A stretch of 64,000 nt of DNA from Meandrina meandrites (GCA_963693305.1 OY855913.1:15903022-15967021), one strand, 5' to 3'. Positions 23,801 to 35,314 are shown, counted from the stretch's first letter. The notes: generated from the letters alone by a model not told the origin. Translations and numbers: made by a program.

Positions 23801-26800
23801 CAATTAATTAATATCAATAATATTAATAACTAATAACTAGTAATTAATAATAATTAATAAATAATATTAAATTATACTAAATTATAATATTAAATTATAT
23901 TATCATTTTTAATATTATTTCAAAATTTATTTTAAAACAACTAAAATTTTAAAATCATCATAACTGGGGGGTAGCCCACAGGGTGGCCCATAGGGTGGCC
24001 CATGGGCCTGGGCCCAGGTTTTGTCCTCGGAAGGACACAAATATGGCGTCTCCATACTGAGCTTTATAAATTTGTGTGGAAAGTTTCGCAAATAACTCGC
24101 AAACGGTGCGCCGCACAGACCTGAGATTTGGACAAATGGTTTATCTATTTATCTTCTATAATATCTGAAATCCTTAGCTTCTGTCGTTTAATGGTTTCGA
24201 TTTTATTTTTTTATTGCATGACCGTGAAAACCACCAATTGTGATTCTCCACCAGAAACTGTAAAGTGAAGGTCATGGTATGAGGTTATTAACTAAGTTGG
24301 AGGCCTAGATACGAAAATTTTGGCTCAGCTCATAGTGCAGCAAGGCCCACGAAAAATGAACAGCTGACTGGAAACTGGAAATATTTACCCATCAGACCAA
24401 TTACCTAACTTATTTAATTAAAAAGTATTTTATCACACTTCAATGCAGTTACTTGGCTTTGGTGCACTGAACACTATTAATATCGTTTTTCAGGAGGAAC
24501 GGATCCGAAGGCTACAAACAGTCCTACTTATTTATAACCACTGATGTTTGATATCAAGTTGCCTGTACCAGTAATTTTGCAATAATTTAGACCAAAAATC
24601 TGCAAAATCCCAATGACATAGGCAGCTCCTTTTAGTTTCCACGAACAACATAACGTTATATCAGTAATTTTCAGTAGTTTTATGTTTCATTCTCCTTTAA
24701 ACAAGCTAAAGTATTAAACAAACCTTTGATGTCAAATGTGTCAGGACATGGCATTTTAGGTGAGTAGTCCCTATACTCAACCTCATATTTATCGTAATGT
24801 GAACCCAACAGAGAGTCATAACCAAGCATTTCATAACGAACTGGGTTTCCAGCTTCAGAGATGTACATGGTGTATGTGTTCTCCTTGTACTGCTGTCTGA
24901 AATGCCAAGACCATACTGAGCAGTTGCCATCTCTGCATTCCTTGTAACCAACACACTGAAAAAAAAAACCAAGATGGTAGAACTGGTCCAAAAGGAAATT
25001 ATGTCACTAAACAGTGCCTGTTACAATATAGCTAGACTTTCAATAAAGTCCTTCGTCTTTATTATGGCGCGCCGGGACGTGCCAGCCTTTTCACAGATGT
25101 AATACCTCCTGGGTGTGGACAAAACATGGGGTAGGCCATATGGCCTAGGCCATGGTGTAGGCCATGGCCTACCCCATGGCCTACCCTATGGCCTACCGGT
25201 GGTCAGATTTTATATAATAATTATTTTTATTTTTTTATATTTTTTATTTTTTTTTTAACTAAGGCTAGTTAGCAGCTCAAAGGTGGCCCTTCATAACTGT
25301 AAACTTTTCTTCCTTTATTTCCGATGCGAGACTTCTTCACGTCAAGGAATAAATGTTACAACTATTCAGAAGCTAAAAGCGTACTTAATTTACCCTTCCT
25401 GTGGAGGTGGCTAAGTAAAAACACTCCCATGGAAGTAACTAATACTGTTACTGTAACCAAACATTATGAAAAATGCCTTAACATGTTACTGCATGTTGTA
25501 CTGTTATATTTTGGGGGCCACATGATTAGGGCTAATCGTATATACCTGATTGAAGAAACGTTGATCCTGGAAAGCACAAACCATGAACGATGCGACCCAA
25601 ATGTTTACTGGGAAATCGGAAAAAATTAATCGTCGTATGTGACAAAATAACCATAACAATAAGACGGGTGGCATAAATAATGCTTTAAAGGCTCCCAAAC
25701 AAATAAAATATCTTGATTATCAATAAAAGGAATATTATTAAGCGAACCGATGCTGTCTACACCCAGAATCCCTTTTGGTCTTATCGTTCGTGGTTTATGC
25801 TTTTCACAGGATCAACGTTTCTTCAATTAGGTGTATAACTAGGAGTCTGTCTGTCTAGCCGAAATTTTGGGCATGATTATTTTAAGAACAGTTTTAAACG
25901 TTTTCAGACCTCTGATAGGCCTAGCATTACAGAAAGTTTCTTGCAATTTTACTTAATGTGTGCAATAACATGCTGTTCAATATATCCCGGCGTATCCAAT
26001 CGATGAAATCGATAATAGATGACAATCGATATCAATCGATACCAATTAATCGATTGATATTGATAATCGATGACCAATCGATGGCGAAGTTTCGTGTGGT
26101 TATCGATTGGTATCGATTTTCAATAACAATCGATAGATTAATTGATATCGATTGGTATCGATTGGTTGCAGATTTTGTCACGTTTTAAATTCTGAAAGCT
26201 GACGGAATCGGCAAATAATTATCACATCTTTGTACGCACTAATTGCAAACACATTTCATTTGAATGCTTTCAACGTTAACAGAGGAACAAAACTCTCAGA
26301 AACAGAAACGGAGATAACAATGAATGTGTTTTATATAATTCAGGATATTTCATATTCGTTTGCCTGGATTGTTTGTTACAGTTTTAATAAAAAACGTTTC
26401 ACTTGCACAGAAATATTTGCATGTACAAGTGGCCAAAGAGGATCCACAAGCTTGGATTGTAGGTGGCCGAGCTGTCCACGATGGTTTACTACTTTAAACG
26501 CGTTTCCGCGTTCTCCCCTCTTCTTGTTTGCGGTAAACACTTCGCCGACATTCACCTCGAAACGGCAAAGATGATAGCCTTTGACGACGCATTTTATATT
26601 CAGCAGAGCCTCTTCCCGGACTTCTTGCTTGACATAATGAAACGGAAAGGTAATGACGGGCAAGTGAGTAATTCGAGTACACGTGCATGTGCAGCGGTGT
26701 TTGTTCTTTGCGTTGAGAAGACTGGGTCGGAATTTTTTACCAATTTCGTTACCACGGCTTCCTAAAAATGGCGGATGATCGGACAGGTAGTGTGCGTGAC

Positions 26801-29800
26801 GTCTGTTCGAGTTAAATGTGCCAATCGATACCGATCGATGAACGGTTTTTGTGTGGTTATCGATTGATCATCGATTGACCGATACCAATCGATACCAATT
26901 AACTAATTTTATCGATTGATATCGATTGATCGATTGGTTTTCCGATCATCGGTTTTCATCGATTGGATACACCGGGAATATATGTAACATTTATTCATTG
27001 GAGAAGTGTCATTGGAGACAAAACGCATCAAAAATAAACAAAGAGATGTTTACAACCATGAAATGAAGGTTCTCTTTGGCTTGATAGTTCTAGTTAAGAA
27101 AAGATAATTACATCTGACCACAAGTAGGCCATAGGGTTGGCCATATGGTAGGCCATAGGGTAGGCCATGGCCTACACCATGGCCTAGGCCATATGGCCTA
27201 CCCCATGTTTTGTCCACACCCATACGTCCTTTCTCTGCTGCGATCGCTTTACTCAGTTGTCGACTCGAAACTTAGCCTCACTTCATGGAGCTTCCGAACT
27301 ATTGTTTCAATTCTGTCTGCACAGTTTCGGCACAAGATCTGCAAGATGCTTGTCAAATAGCCTTCGTCACTGGGCCCGGTCTCAAGGGAACTCTTTACAA
27401 ACTATCGACACTATTAACTCGAAATTTAAAGGACCTTAAAGAAGCTTTGATCTTTCTTCGACAACACGATGCCGTTAGCTTTCGCTTAAAATCTTTGTTA
27501 ACGATATCTTTTGCCCATTCTTTAGATGAAGACGAAATGCACACACATTCGATTGTTTTGGTTGGAGTATAATCCATACATTCCGCGCGCCATTCAAGTC
27601 AGAATGAAATCTGAGACACCAGATGAAAGTCACGCTTGAGGCAAATTCCGCCCCTTGAAAATTGATACGTCTCATTTTTGGCGCGAAACAAAAATGAAAA
27701 CCCTGCAAGTGAGAAAAGTCGACCTCTCGTGACTTTGTCGCTCGCTAGGCCGCTTCGCTCGCTTATTTAACTCGTGAGGTCGACTTGTAGCAAGTCTACA
27801 ATATAGCCTGATTGAGGGGTTTCCTGAATTTGTTTTCTTTGTGCATCCTCATCAATATATCTGGGTAGTGGCCAGTGTACTTTATATTTTCCTAGCAAGT
27901 TAGCAGCATAAACTAAGTACCTCAAAGTTAGACAGGTCAGGTAAAACTGTCTGTATTGCAACAGGAGCAGTTTTAGTGCCATTGTTTTCAAAGCAGGTCA
28001 TCACATTTAACTGGGTCTCAGTGGTCTCGGGACAAATCCTGTAACTTGCACCATATGGCTTCACATCTGCCCGTTGATAGGTTCTATCCATATCTAGAAA
28101 TGGTTGTAATTTTATGTTGTAAAAATGGTGCTGCTGCTAAAATAAAGGCATACAGATGGAAAATGTTCTCAAAATGTGCCCTAAAAAAGTATGAGAGAAA
28201 CACCACAAACTCCATGAACAGATCAATAGAGGAACTGGCAAACTTCAAAATGGGTACTAAATATCTAACAGTTAGACAGCAAGCTTGAGGTTTCTATCGC
28301 CTGATATTTAGCAAGGGGTGAAACCCTGAGCCAACTATCAAAAGTCGATAAAACCAAGAGCGAGCCATCTAATTGTTTAGGGTAACCCAGAGACCAATCT
28401 ATTCAACAACAAGTTCAGTGAAATGGGTTTATGTATAGTTTTGGTTTGTGATTTCAGCAATTTTACTTGCACGTACTCCTAGGGCAGCCATCTTAGACCA
28501 TGTCCCTTAATTACATATCTAATCAAATTGTGAGTTCACCACGTCCCTTAATTATACATATCCAATCAAATTGTGAGTTCACCTAACAGTCTGTCACTCA
28601 TTTCTGGTACGTAGCATGAATCAAAATACTCATGGCACAGTGTGCAACAGCTAGACCCAATAGTGTGCGGTCTGACTGGCAAAGCCTGCCAAGCTTTATC
28701 ACACAATGATACAACCCTCCAAGTTAAGACCATTTTAGTCACCATGGCGACTAAAATTTTGGAGCTGGCGACTAAAATTAAGAAGAAGGATTGAAAGCTT
28801 GAGGACCACCATTTCTTACTCATCTCTTGCAGGTAATACTAAAAAAATATTGTTGTTAAAAACTAATATCTATGTTTATAATTTGGCATCAGTCCTAATA
28901 TCTATGGCCTCTACTAAAAATGTGTCCGTAAATCAATTCCCAACTGTAACAGGAACTTACCAGTAATGATCACACTAACACTAAAACAACAGGAAATTTA
29001 GAGATGGCATTTGAATTTTACTCATAACATTATGTTCCTGGTTCTTCAGTAAGCATTGCATTGAAGTATTTCCAGAGTTTTAATTGGGTTAGGGACCACT
29101 CTGGAAAGGATTACACCATGCCTGACAAATATAGCTCACATTGATTAATATTTAACAAGAATATTATTCTACTCATACTTGTTGGATATGGATGACTACA
29201 TACAGCCTCTGTACTGACATGCACTTATGGAATGTTATTGCTAAATACTATTTAATAAAGGTGGCTCTCCAGTGTACAGCTGTAACCCTGTTAAGTGTAA
29301 ACCTGTGCAGCACTTATCATTGAATGGAATCAGGCCCAAATGACAGCAAAATTTGTTGTCACGGCAATGTCAAAAGAGGTCACGTATCCCCTATTTTTAT
29401 TTGAAACTTCCTGGTGATGGTATTTGCTTTTTTTCATACAATATTTTCTAAATCAACATTAAGGAGAAATTTTAATAAAAAATTGTGTATATAGGGTTCA
29501 GAGCTACCTTATATCGTCATTTTAGGTCCAAGGTCATCCAATCTGAATAAACAATTGGGAATGAGGGACTTGAGAGCACCTGGGATTAGGCTACTATTTA
29601 CTTTTAGCGAGGGGGGGGGGGGGGGGGGGGGGACGGCTACCCACCACCAAAAACATACCAAGGGTAAACAAAATACCATTCAAAATCTCCCCAAAAAACA
29701 AAAATTAGCTCTATTGACTAATCCCACTTGCTCCAAACCCTTGAGTCACATTGTAGATTTTCAACAGTAAGCCATGAAAAACTGGCTCATATATAATTAT

Positions 29801-32450
29801 ATATATAGCCACTAGCCTGCGTAGCTGGGGGGACTTCAGGAGCGAGTGCTTTTTTAGGGGTTGCATGCTTCTGTTTTCAGTAAGACACTACCTCTCTGGA
29901 ACCTCTATTTTCATTCGCCCGCTGTAAACACTACCTCTATTGTTATTCAGGGATAGGGGCATTGTTATGGCCTGTTATCTATTGTCTTAAGAACCAATGA
30001 AGTAACTTGTTCCGAGAGGTAGTGGGCGGCCCTCTGTTTTCGGTGGGCCACAGGCAGACCACTCTATGTGTTTGTGGTTAATTATTATTTGTGATGACAT
30101 GTGACAAACAAAAGAAATATTGAAATCTATCAGGGTTGCGAACAAAGCTCTGAAAATTACATATCTAAACTACATTTAGCTCTGAATATCTCAATAAAAT
30201 TAAATGAAATGGTAATCAACTCATTTGTCTTGTTTTTTATTTGCCTGTGTCGGCCATTTGAAACGTCTTTTTACTAAATTACTTTCGGCTGAAGGCTGGT
30301 ATTTAAGAGACGAAAGGGAGACAAGGCTTGCAAGTTGCTGGTCGCCAGCAGCGACCTCCTCCACTTCAAACAGGAATTAATGCGAAGCTGCTGAAAATCT
30401 CACCAGTCTGACAATGGCTGTCGATCGGTGAGACGTTGCTCTATGCTGAAATCATGCATACAGCTTTCTTAATATGATCGTTGCCAAACTCAGCCACCAG
30501 AAGAATTTGAAGCATGCAGGCTATTTCAAATTCACTAATCAGCAGGTTGAGATTTTGAACCACAGTGGGCTGCCAAGGGATGCCAAATGCTGACTGAGAT
30601 ATTCAGAGTGAAATGTTATTTAGATATGTATGGTGGCCGACAACTGCCATTCGAAATAAACGGCACGCAATGCATGCAGAAGCGATGACGTTTCGCATGG
30701 GGCCTTTAAGAATTTCAAAGAAATTTGACAGAAATTTCAAAAAAGTAAATAAAAGTAGCTGACAATGTCTGTGTTGAATGATTGTTCGAATGATTCTTGC
30801 AGGGAGACATCCGATACTGACGACATAAGATACAAGGTCAAACGCTGTCTTGAAATTGTTAAACCCTTTTGTTTTAAAAAAATTTAAAGATTTCTGTTTA
30901 CTAAATCTAATAAAATACATCAAATATAATTTGTCTCTTTCGTTTATACTTAGAATCGGTCCTTTCTAACTGCCCGGGAGTATTTTGCTTTGAGTTCTAA
31001 GCGGTGTTTTCTTGTTGAGAGAAACTTGATTTCTTTTCTGCTGACGTTTGTTCCTGAACAACTTCTGTGTTCAATGATTGTTCGACAAAAGTTGCGTTAT
31101 CATGTAGCGCGACATCCGATACTGACAACATACGATACAAGGTCAAACGCTGTCTTGAAAATGTTTAGCCCTTTTCTTTTAAAAAATGTAATGATTTCTG
31201 TTTACTAAATCTAATAAAACACATCAAATATAATCTGTCTCTTTCATTTATATTTAGAATCGGTCCTTTGTAACTGCCCGGGAGTATTTTGCTTTGAGTT
31301 CTATACGGTGATTTCTTCTTGAGTTAAACTTGAATTCTTGTCTACTGACGTTTATTCCTGAAGTTAGTTCTCAAACCATGCACCTGTAGTTCCCAGTGCT
31401 CTTCGGTTCAATTCAGGGAGTAATCGCGCTCACACTGTAACACCAAAAATTCCAAAAATTCCATCGCTTTTCCGCTTTCCAACATTAACCGATGATGTCA
31501 TAAGATGATGTCATCACTTAAAAACGACATATTATTTTTTTTACGATAAAAATATGATAAAAATCATTTTGTTTTTGTTTTGAAACAAAGATGAAAATGT
31601 TCTTATTTTTAAAATCAAAATAAAAGTAAAAGTAAAACAAAAGAAAAATCATTGTAAAAGTAAAATTAATATATTCATGGCCGAAAACTGCCGTTCAAAA
31701 TTTAAAAATAGAAAATTTTTTTTCATGGCTTATGGTCGATAGCTGCCGTACCCAGTTTGACGGTACAAAGATGGTAGCGTACTTTCGGAATGATGGTTGG
31801 AAAGAAGACATTTCCAGATACATAAAGCAGGGTCTTCAACGACAAGAAATTTTAGACTTTTTTTTTGCATGGAGCATTCGCACTGTTGACAGACGCCTTC
31901 GTTATTTCGACATATACTACCATGACAAAAATGTGTCCGTGGACGAAGAAAAAGAAGCTGTGAAGAAGGAGCTTGATGGGCCAGGGAAACTTCTAGGATA
32001 CAGAGCAATGCATCACAAGGTATGGCCTGTGCCATGCTGCGAGGGGACTGGTGAGGGGAATTTCACTCGCAGCTTCGCCGCTCGCGCGCGCGGGCAAACG
32101 CAGGCTATGTAGCCACAAAAAAACCTTGGGACCCTGGATGATAAACTTGAGAATTCTTTTCAGACAGAACAGACCATCTCTTTATATAAAAAGAAGAACT
32201 TCGTTTCTTTGACATTTTTAGACGGTTTTAAATAACATGTAACCTTACCTCCATAGAAATCGATTCTGCTTCTGCCATTTTGACCGTCAAAGAACGCTTG
32301 AAATGGCTCCACAATTTCAGCGTAAGGCAACTTGAGCGTCCCAGAGACAGTATAAGCATTGGGCCATGTTGGAGGTGAATTCACATCTAGTGATTTTCCA
32401 AGCGTAACAGATAGAAAACACAAAGAAATCGCACAGTAAAGCCCTGCCAT
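20833..32450 (-). CDS. Papain-family (C1A) cysteine protease, CFAD-like; N-terminal exons only
   Basis: Four exons join in phase on the minus strand: 32450-32250 (ATG, signal peptide MAGLYCAISLCFLSVTLG, then PPTWPNAYTVSG), 28093-27921 (MDRTYQRADVKPYGASY), 24955-24724 (CVGYKECRDGNCSVW, YEMLGYDSLLGSHYDKYE) and 21037-20833 (GMTCKGFPGPG, then an I29 inhibitor stretch with IKHPRKYA and ERFNIN-like RRDIFRQN). All borders are GT-AG. The order and motifs match secreted cathepsin-like proteases named counting-factor-associated protein D or digestive cysteine proteinase. In that family a lineage-specific N-terminal region precedes the I29 propeptide and the papain domain. The last exon ends in phase 2 at a GTATGA donor, so at least one more exon is needed. 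The catalytic domain is not found to the left, where three GPCR genes lie on the opposite strand. Either a giant intron leads past the window edge or the gene is truncated. Introns 2 and 3 contain Mutator-like elements. Confidence 0.75.
21794..21914. mobile_element. 121-bp MITE with 9-bp duplication, nested
   Basis: Ends TAGCCTGCGAGCAGGCTC and GAGCCTGTTCACAGGCTA are inverted repeats. GTGATGAGC flanks both sides (21785-21793 and 21915-21923). It is nested in Mutator-like element 1, so it is younger than that insertion. Confidence 0.85.
22086..22107. repeat. Poly-C run
   Basis: About 22 consecutive C. It is a likely assembly or length-polymorphism site. Confidence 0.9.
22172..22589. mobile_element. 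418-bp long-TIR MITE
   Basis: CTTAAAGTGCACATGAAGTA at the left is mirrored by TACTTCATAGGCACTTTAAG at the right. Complementarity runs inward more than 60 bp (TTATTTTTAAGGCTTTTC and its complement), and ATGACGTCAT-containing segments are mirrored near the centre (about 22275 and 22436). The whole element could fold into one hairpin. Noncoding. Confidence 0.85.
23035..23650 (-). mobile_element. Penelope-like retroelement, reverse transcriptase fragment
   Basis: An uninterrupted frame of about 205 codons on the minus strand, with stops at both ends. It contains HPTIKFTAEIS, ITFLDTNIYKG, KTHFKPTETFQYTHFSSSHP, KGFIKGEALRLLRTNS, RGYPENLI, LPFVTQYQPSVRNLKQIL and SYKRGQSLNDILV. These match the post-catalytic part of reverse transcriptases of Penelope-like elements. 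The YxDD catalytic box would lie upstream and is missing, as is any GIY-YIG endonuclease after the frame. It is a 5'- and 3'-truncated relic inside Mutator-like element 1. Family assignment rests on remembered motif order, so a related cnidarian RT lineage is possible. Confidence 0.65.
24034..24723. other. Intron 3 sequence without recognised content
   Basis: Ordinary AT-rich intron DNA between Mutator-like element 1 and protease exon 3. No repeat or gene was recognised. Confidence 0.5.
25111..27221. mobile_element. Mutator-like element 2, 2.1 kb, same family as element 1
   Basis: The left end GGGTGTGGACAAAACATGGG is mirrored exactly at the right (CCCATGTTTTGTCCACACCC). The inverted repeat continues about 95 bp as palindromic GGCCATATGGCCTAGGCCATGG and TAGGCCATGGCCTACC units. 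The flanks read ATACCTCCT (25102-25110) and ATACGTCCT (27222-27230), a 9-bp duplication with one mismatch. It shares its outermost GTGTGGACAAAAC with element 1. Its interior holds a nested ATCGAT-rich element (25986-26976). It lies in intron 2 of the protease gene. No transposase was recognised. Confidence 0.85.
25986..26976. mobile_element. ATCGAT-rich nested element, 1.0 kb, with 7-bp AATATAT duplication
   Basis: The left end CCCGGCGTATCCAATCGATG and the right end CATCGATTGGATACACCGGG are inverted repeats. AATATAT flanks both sides (25979-25985 and 26977-26983). The subterminal 150-180 bp on each side consist of dense ATCGAT / CAATCGAT / GATATCGATT units. The interior has a short frame near 26463-26650 (VCGKHFADIHLETAKM) ending at a GTAATG donor-like site. 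It recalls the end of a THAP-like zinc-finger exon, but the evidence is thin. Confidence 0.7.
28094..29885. other. Intron 1 sequence (right of protease exon 2)
   Basis: A short direct repeat occurs at about 28503-28582 (TCCCTTAATTACATATCTAATCAAATTGTGAGTTCACC-like unit, two copies). A poly-G run of about 23 lies at 29610-29632. The minus-strand frame at 28566-28823 has no recognised domain. Otherwise ordinary AT-rich intron sequence. Confidence 0.5.
29886..30024. mobile_element. CACTACCTCTC-type MITE, copy 2
   Basis: The same unit as 15035-15173, with CACTACCTCTCTGGAAC at the left and GTTCCGAGAGGTAGTG at the right, in the same orientation. The two copies differ by a handful of substitutions, so their spread was fairly recent. 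Confidence 0.8.
30768..31363. repeat. Tandem direct repeat, two copies, period about 296 bp
   Basis: Copy 1 starts near 30768 (TCTGTGTTGAATGATTGTTC) and copy 2 near 31064. Shared stretches include GACATCCGATACTGAC, ATACAAGGTCAAACGCTGTC, TTTCTGTTTACTAAATCTAATAAA and TAACTGCCCGGGAGTATTTTGC. A third, diverged copy with a MITE insertion lies at about 18830-19600. Function unknown; noncoding. Confidence 0.75.
31732..32019 (+). pseudogene. Fragment of an integrase-like (DDE) protein gene
   Basis: The frame contains MVAYFRNDGWKEDISRYIKQ, RQEILDFFFAW, TVDRRLRYFDIYYHDKN, AVKKELDGPGKLLGYRAMHH and ends at AAG followed by GTATGG. The order (an HTH-like N-terminus, then GPGKLLGYRAMH) matches the first exon of integrase-core proteins that are multicopy in cnidarians and fish. 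The catalytic DDE part is absent. It lies in protease intron 1 on the opposite strand. It is presumably a transposon-derived fragment, and the family name is remembered, not searched. Confidence 0.5.
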
Positions 32451-32838
32451 TGTCGTCGCTTTCAGCTCTACGCTGCAGAATTTCTGAAACTCGTGACTGT
32501 CACAACATCTCATGATCAGTCTCATGATCAGCTTACAAGACGAGTGAAAACTGGAACCAAGCCAGCCAACCGTCTACTCGGCTTATCCAGCAATACTTTT
32601 AAATGTCTGACATAGCGACCTTCAGATCGGACTGCGGGTACGATCCAGTAAAGTTCCCAGAGCCCCCACTCCTCCCCGGGCTGCTGATGGAATGTGATAA
32701 TCGAAAGCGCTAGCACTGATTTATTCTTGTTTTTTTTCTGTTGACACGGAAATTACCAGTCTCTGACAGGAACAAGTTTAAGGCGCCTTGATTTTACTCT
32801 CAGTCCTTAACCTTAACCAATGTATTCTTTTTTTTCGG

Positions 32839-32865
32839 CGGGGGGGGGGGGGGGGGGGGGGGGGG
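32839..32865. repeat. Poly-G run, about 27 bp
   Basis: Homopolymer G after CGGC. It is the longest such run in the window. Confidence 0.9.
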
Positions 32866-34287
32866 AAATGGGGTTGGGGAATAGTTTCCAGGAGGAAATA
32901 TTTTGATCATCGCGTAATCCGTATTATCATATGACCCTTACGGACCCGCACGCTATTTCCTTGGAAAAAGTCAAAACTCGTCACAAATAAAGAAGTTCAC
33001 AATTTTATTAGAAGCCAACAAGCAAGCACTGTCAAAAAAACAAGCTACGACATGAACGTTTTTCAGCGATTCATTAATGAATGTGGAGAGATTTCTCGAA
33101 ATTCCGCCAGATGAACTCGACAAACTCCTATGCAATTTTTACATCAACGCAGAGAAAAAGGACAACTCAGAATACGAACCGGACACGATATCCTCCTTCT
33201 CGCGAAGTATCCAGTGATCGGGGTGGCGAATGGTAAAATCCGAGCCTTGCCGAGACGTCGAGACCCTAGTTTAAAAATCCGAGCCCGAGACTTGAATTTG
33301 TTTGTAAAATCCGAGCCCGAGACTTAGCGCTACAAAAATCCGAGCCCGAGACGCAGTGATCCAAAAATCCGAGCCCGAGACGCACTTCATCAGAAAGTAC
33401 GAGAAACAGGAAGCTACAAGAGCGCTCTAGCTTTTGTGGGCGTCACAACAAATATTTTTCCACTCATCCCAAAACATTCCAGTCAGAGATATAAAATTAA
33501 ACGTATTAAGTAACGCATTACTGCTTATAGTCTACCTATTAGCCAGGTTAGTTACTTATAAACTAATGTTTCGACATTCTGCCTGGTTTAAAATTCACAC
33601 GCCTTTTGATATAAGACTGATCTAGTCGGCTTCTGGCACGCGTAAATCTGCGAAAGTTTGGCTTTGGACTACTAGCTACTACTGGCTACTACTGCAAATG
33701 GCAGAGAGTGAAGAGGAAACAGAAGAGGGTTTTGAACCGGCAAAGAAAGGAATCAAACGCAAATATATGGTAAGTTATAAGATCGTCTTGCTACTATTAG
33801 CTACTATTACCGTCGCCCAACGTCTCATATGCTGGGAATTAAGATATCTCTTTATGAGCTTCTTATCGGACTCTATTACCTTCTATTTACAACGTCGTCG
33901 AACAAAGCGTCTTGTTTGATTCGTATATCAAATAAGCCAATGATTAAAAAGAGCTAGATAGCTAGCACATGTACAGAGCTTGCTATTTTTCTCAGCCATG
34001 TTTCATGTTGTACTTCGGACTATATCTGGCAACAAGCCACAGTAGCTCAGTTCCTGGAGCGTAATTTTACCATGCAAGCAGGCTTTCGGTGAATAACTTC
34101 ACAACCTTATACCAGTCTTACACTGTGCAAATATTGGGATAGAAGGATAATTGACAGACGGATAGACTGTTAAACATTTGTTAGCTTTTGTTGTGGAAAG
34201 GACTAAAAAATATTTTTACGTTTTCGCTGAACACCTACTGAGAACTACTGAGTGAAAACGGTGCTCGTATGATTCTTAGCTATTTAA

Positions 34288-35157
34288 GGTTACCGTATAC
34301 CTTCAGATCGACAATTTTTCCCGAAATCGGATTTTTACATCCAAGGAATAGTCCAAGTGTGATCTTTCATTTAAAAAAAAAAGTTTTGAAAAAGAGTGAA
34401 TATCGGCGGAGAAATGAGCATATTTCGTTTTTGACCGGAAGTAAAAATTCTTCTTTAGAGTGACACCCATATGACGTGTATGCACTCAACCGAGACGGTT
34501 TTCACGGGAAGTATCACGAGAGCCGCCATTCTCGCGCACTGATTGGCCTTGTTATTAGGGAAGGTGTTGCAAGCTTCATGTGGGCGGCGTTTGTTTGCAT
34601 TGCAAGATATTTTTTTGAGCGCTGTTTTCTGAAATCAATTTTTCGCTTTGAACGCGACACTTTAAAGAGCTACAACTCCAAAGGAATTTACCCCTTCTAC
34701 GTCAAATTTGGTGAGCAGCTAGTTTAACATGTTAATAACAAAAACGTGTCGGCGATTTTTTTATTTTTGTATACTTTTTATACTGGAGCGATTTTTGTAC
34801 GATCACTCCCGTGTGTTTTGGCCCTATTTGCGAAATGTCTTGTATCTTTTTATTGCAATTGAATATGACAAAACGCCGACACGTTTTCTTAGCGCTTGGG
34901 GTCCGGAAACCAAAGAACAAATCAAATTAGCGAAATACTAAATTCGCTTTGACTTGTAGCCTTCAAAAGGCGACTCAGGCGCTCATGTTTCGAGGTTCCT
35001 AAAAGATTGACATTTCATTCTACTACAAAATGGTTTTTATAGATTGAAAGCCAGCTCAATAAGCTTTAATTTGATATAGGGTTTTAGCTGCCTACAAATT
35101 ATTCCGACTGCGCTATATCGTTTAGACGCGAGACACCCCCAAAGGTATACGGTAACC
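34288..35157. mobile_element. TTAA-flanked element, 0.87 kb, nested
   Basis: The left end GGTTACCGTATACC and the right end GGTATACGGTAACC are inverted repeats, flanked by TTAA on both sides (34284-34287 and 35158-35161). TTAA duplications are typical of piggyBac and Kolobok elements. Inside, AAACGTGTCGGCG (34741) and CGCCGACACGTTT (about 34872) form a further hairpin. Noncoding as far as I can see. Confidence 0.75.
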
Positions 35158-35314
35158 TTAAATTTATGCAGCATCTTGCGACTTTCACATCTCGTGTGTA
35201 TATGCATGGCCCCAAACATGAGCCATTATAAGAATTATATATTGATGATCAGAATGATGTACTATTATCATGACATGATTTCCTCTATATATAAAGTGGA
35301 AATTACGGTTTCCT

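Larger units (their letters stand above)
21513..24024. mobile_element. Mutator-like element 1, 2.5 kb, with long inverted repeats
   Basis: The left end GGGGTGTGGACAAAACCTGG leads into palindromic GGCCCATGGGCTACCCTATG units and then an AT-rich arm (about 21586-21715). The arm is mirrored at about 23655-23790, and the GGCCC-rich end at 23968-24024. Flanks carry the 9-bp duplication CCTCGGAAG (21504-21512 and 24025-24033). The right terminus lacks the last few bases of the repeat. Interior cargo is nested: a 121-bp MITE (21794), a 418-bp MITE (22172) and a retroelement fragment (23035-23650). No MULE transposase is seen, so it is nonautonomous. It lies in intron 3 of the protease gene. Confidence 0.8.

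Noticed and set aside
26463..26765. Possible THAP-like gene
   Set aside because: Only a short VCGKHF-like stretch is visible. The full C2CH signature is absent and the sequence is inside a transposon.
33230..33385. CRISPR-like array of AAAATCCGAGCCCGAGAC units
   Set aside because: Eukaryotic context, irregular spacers, and the units lie at the subterminal end of a transposon.
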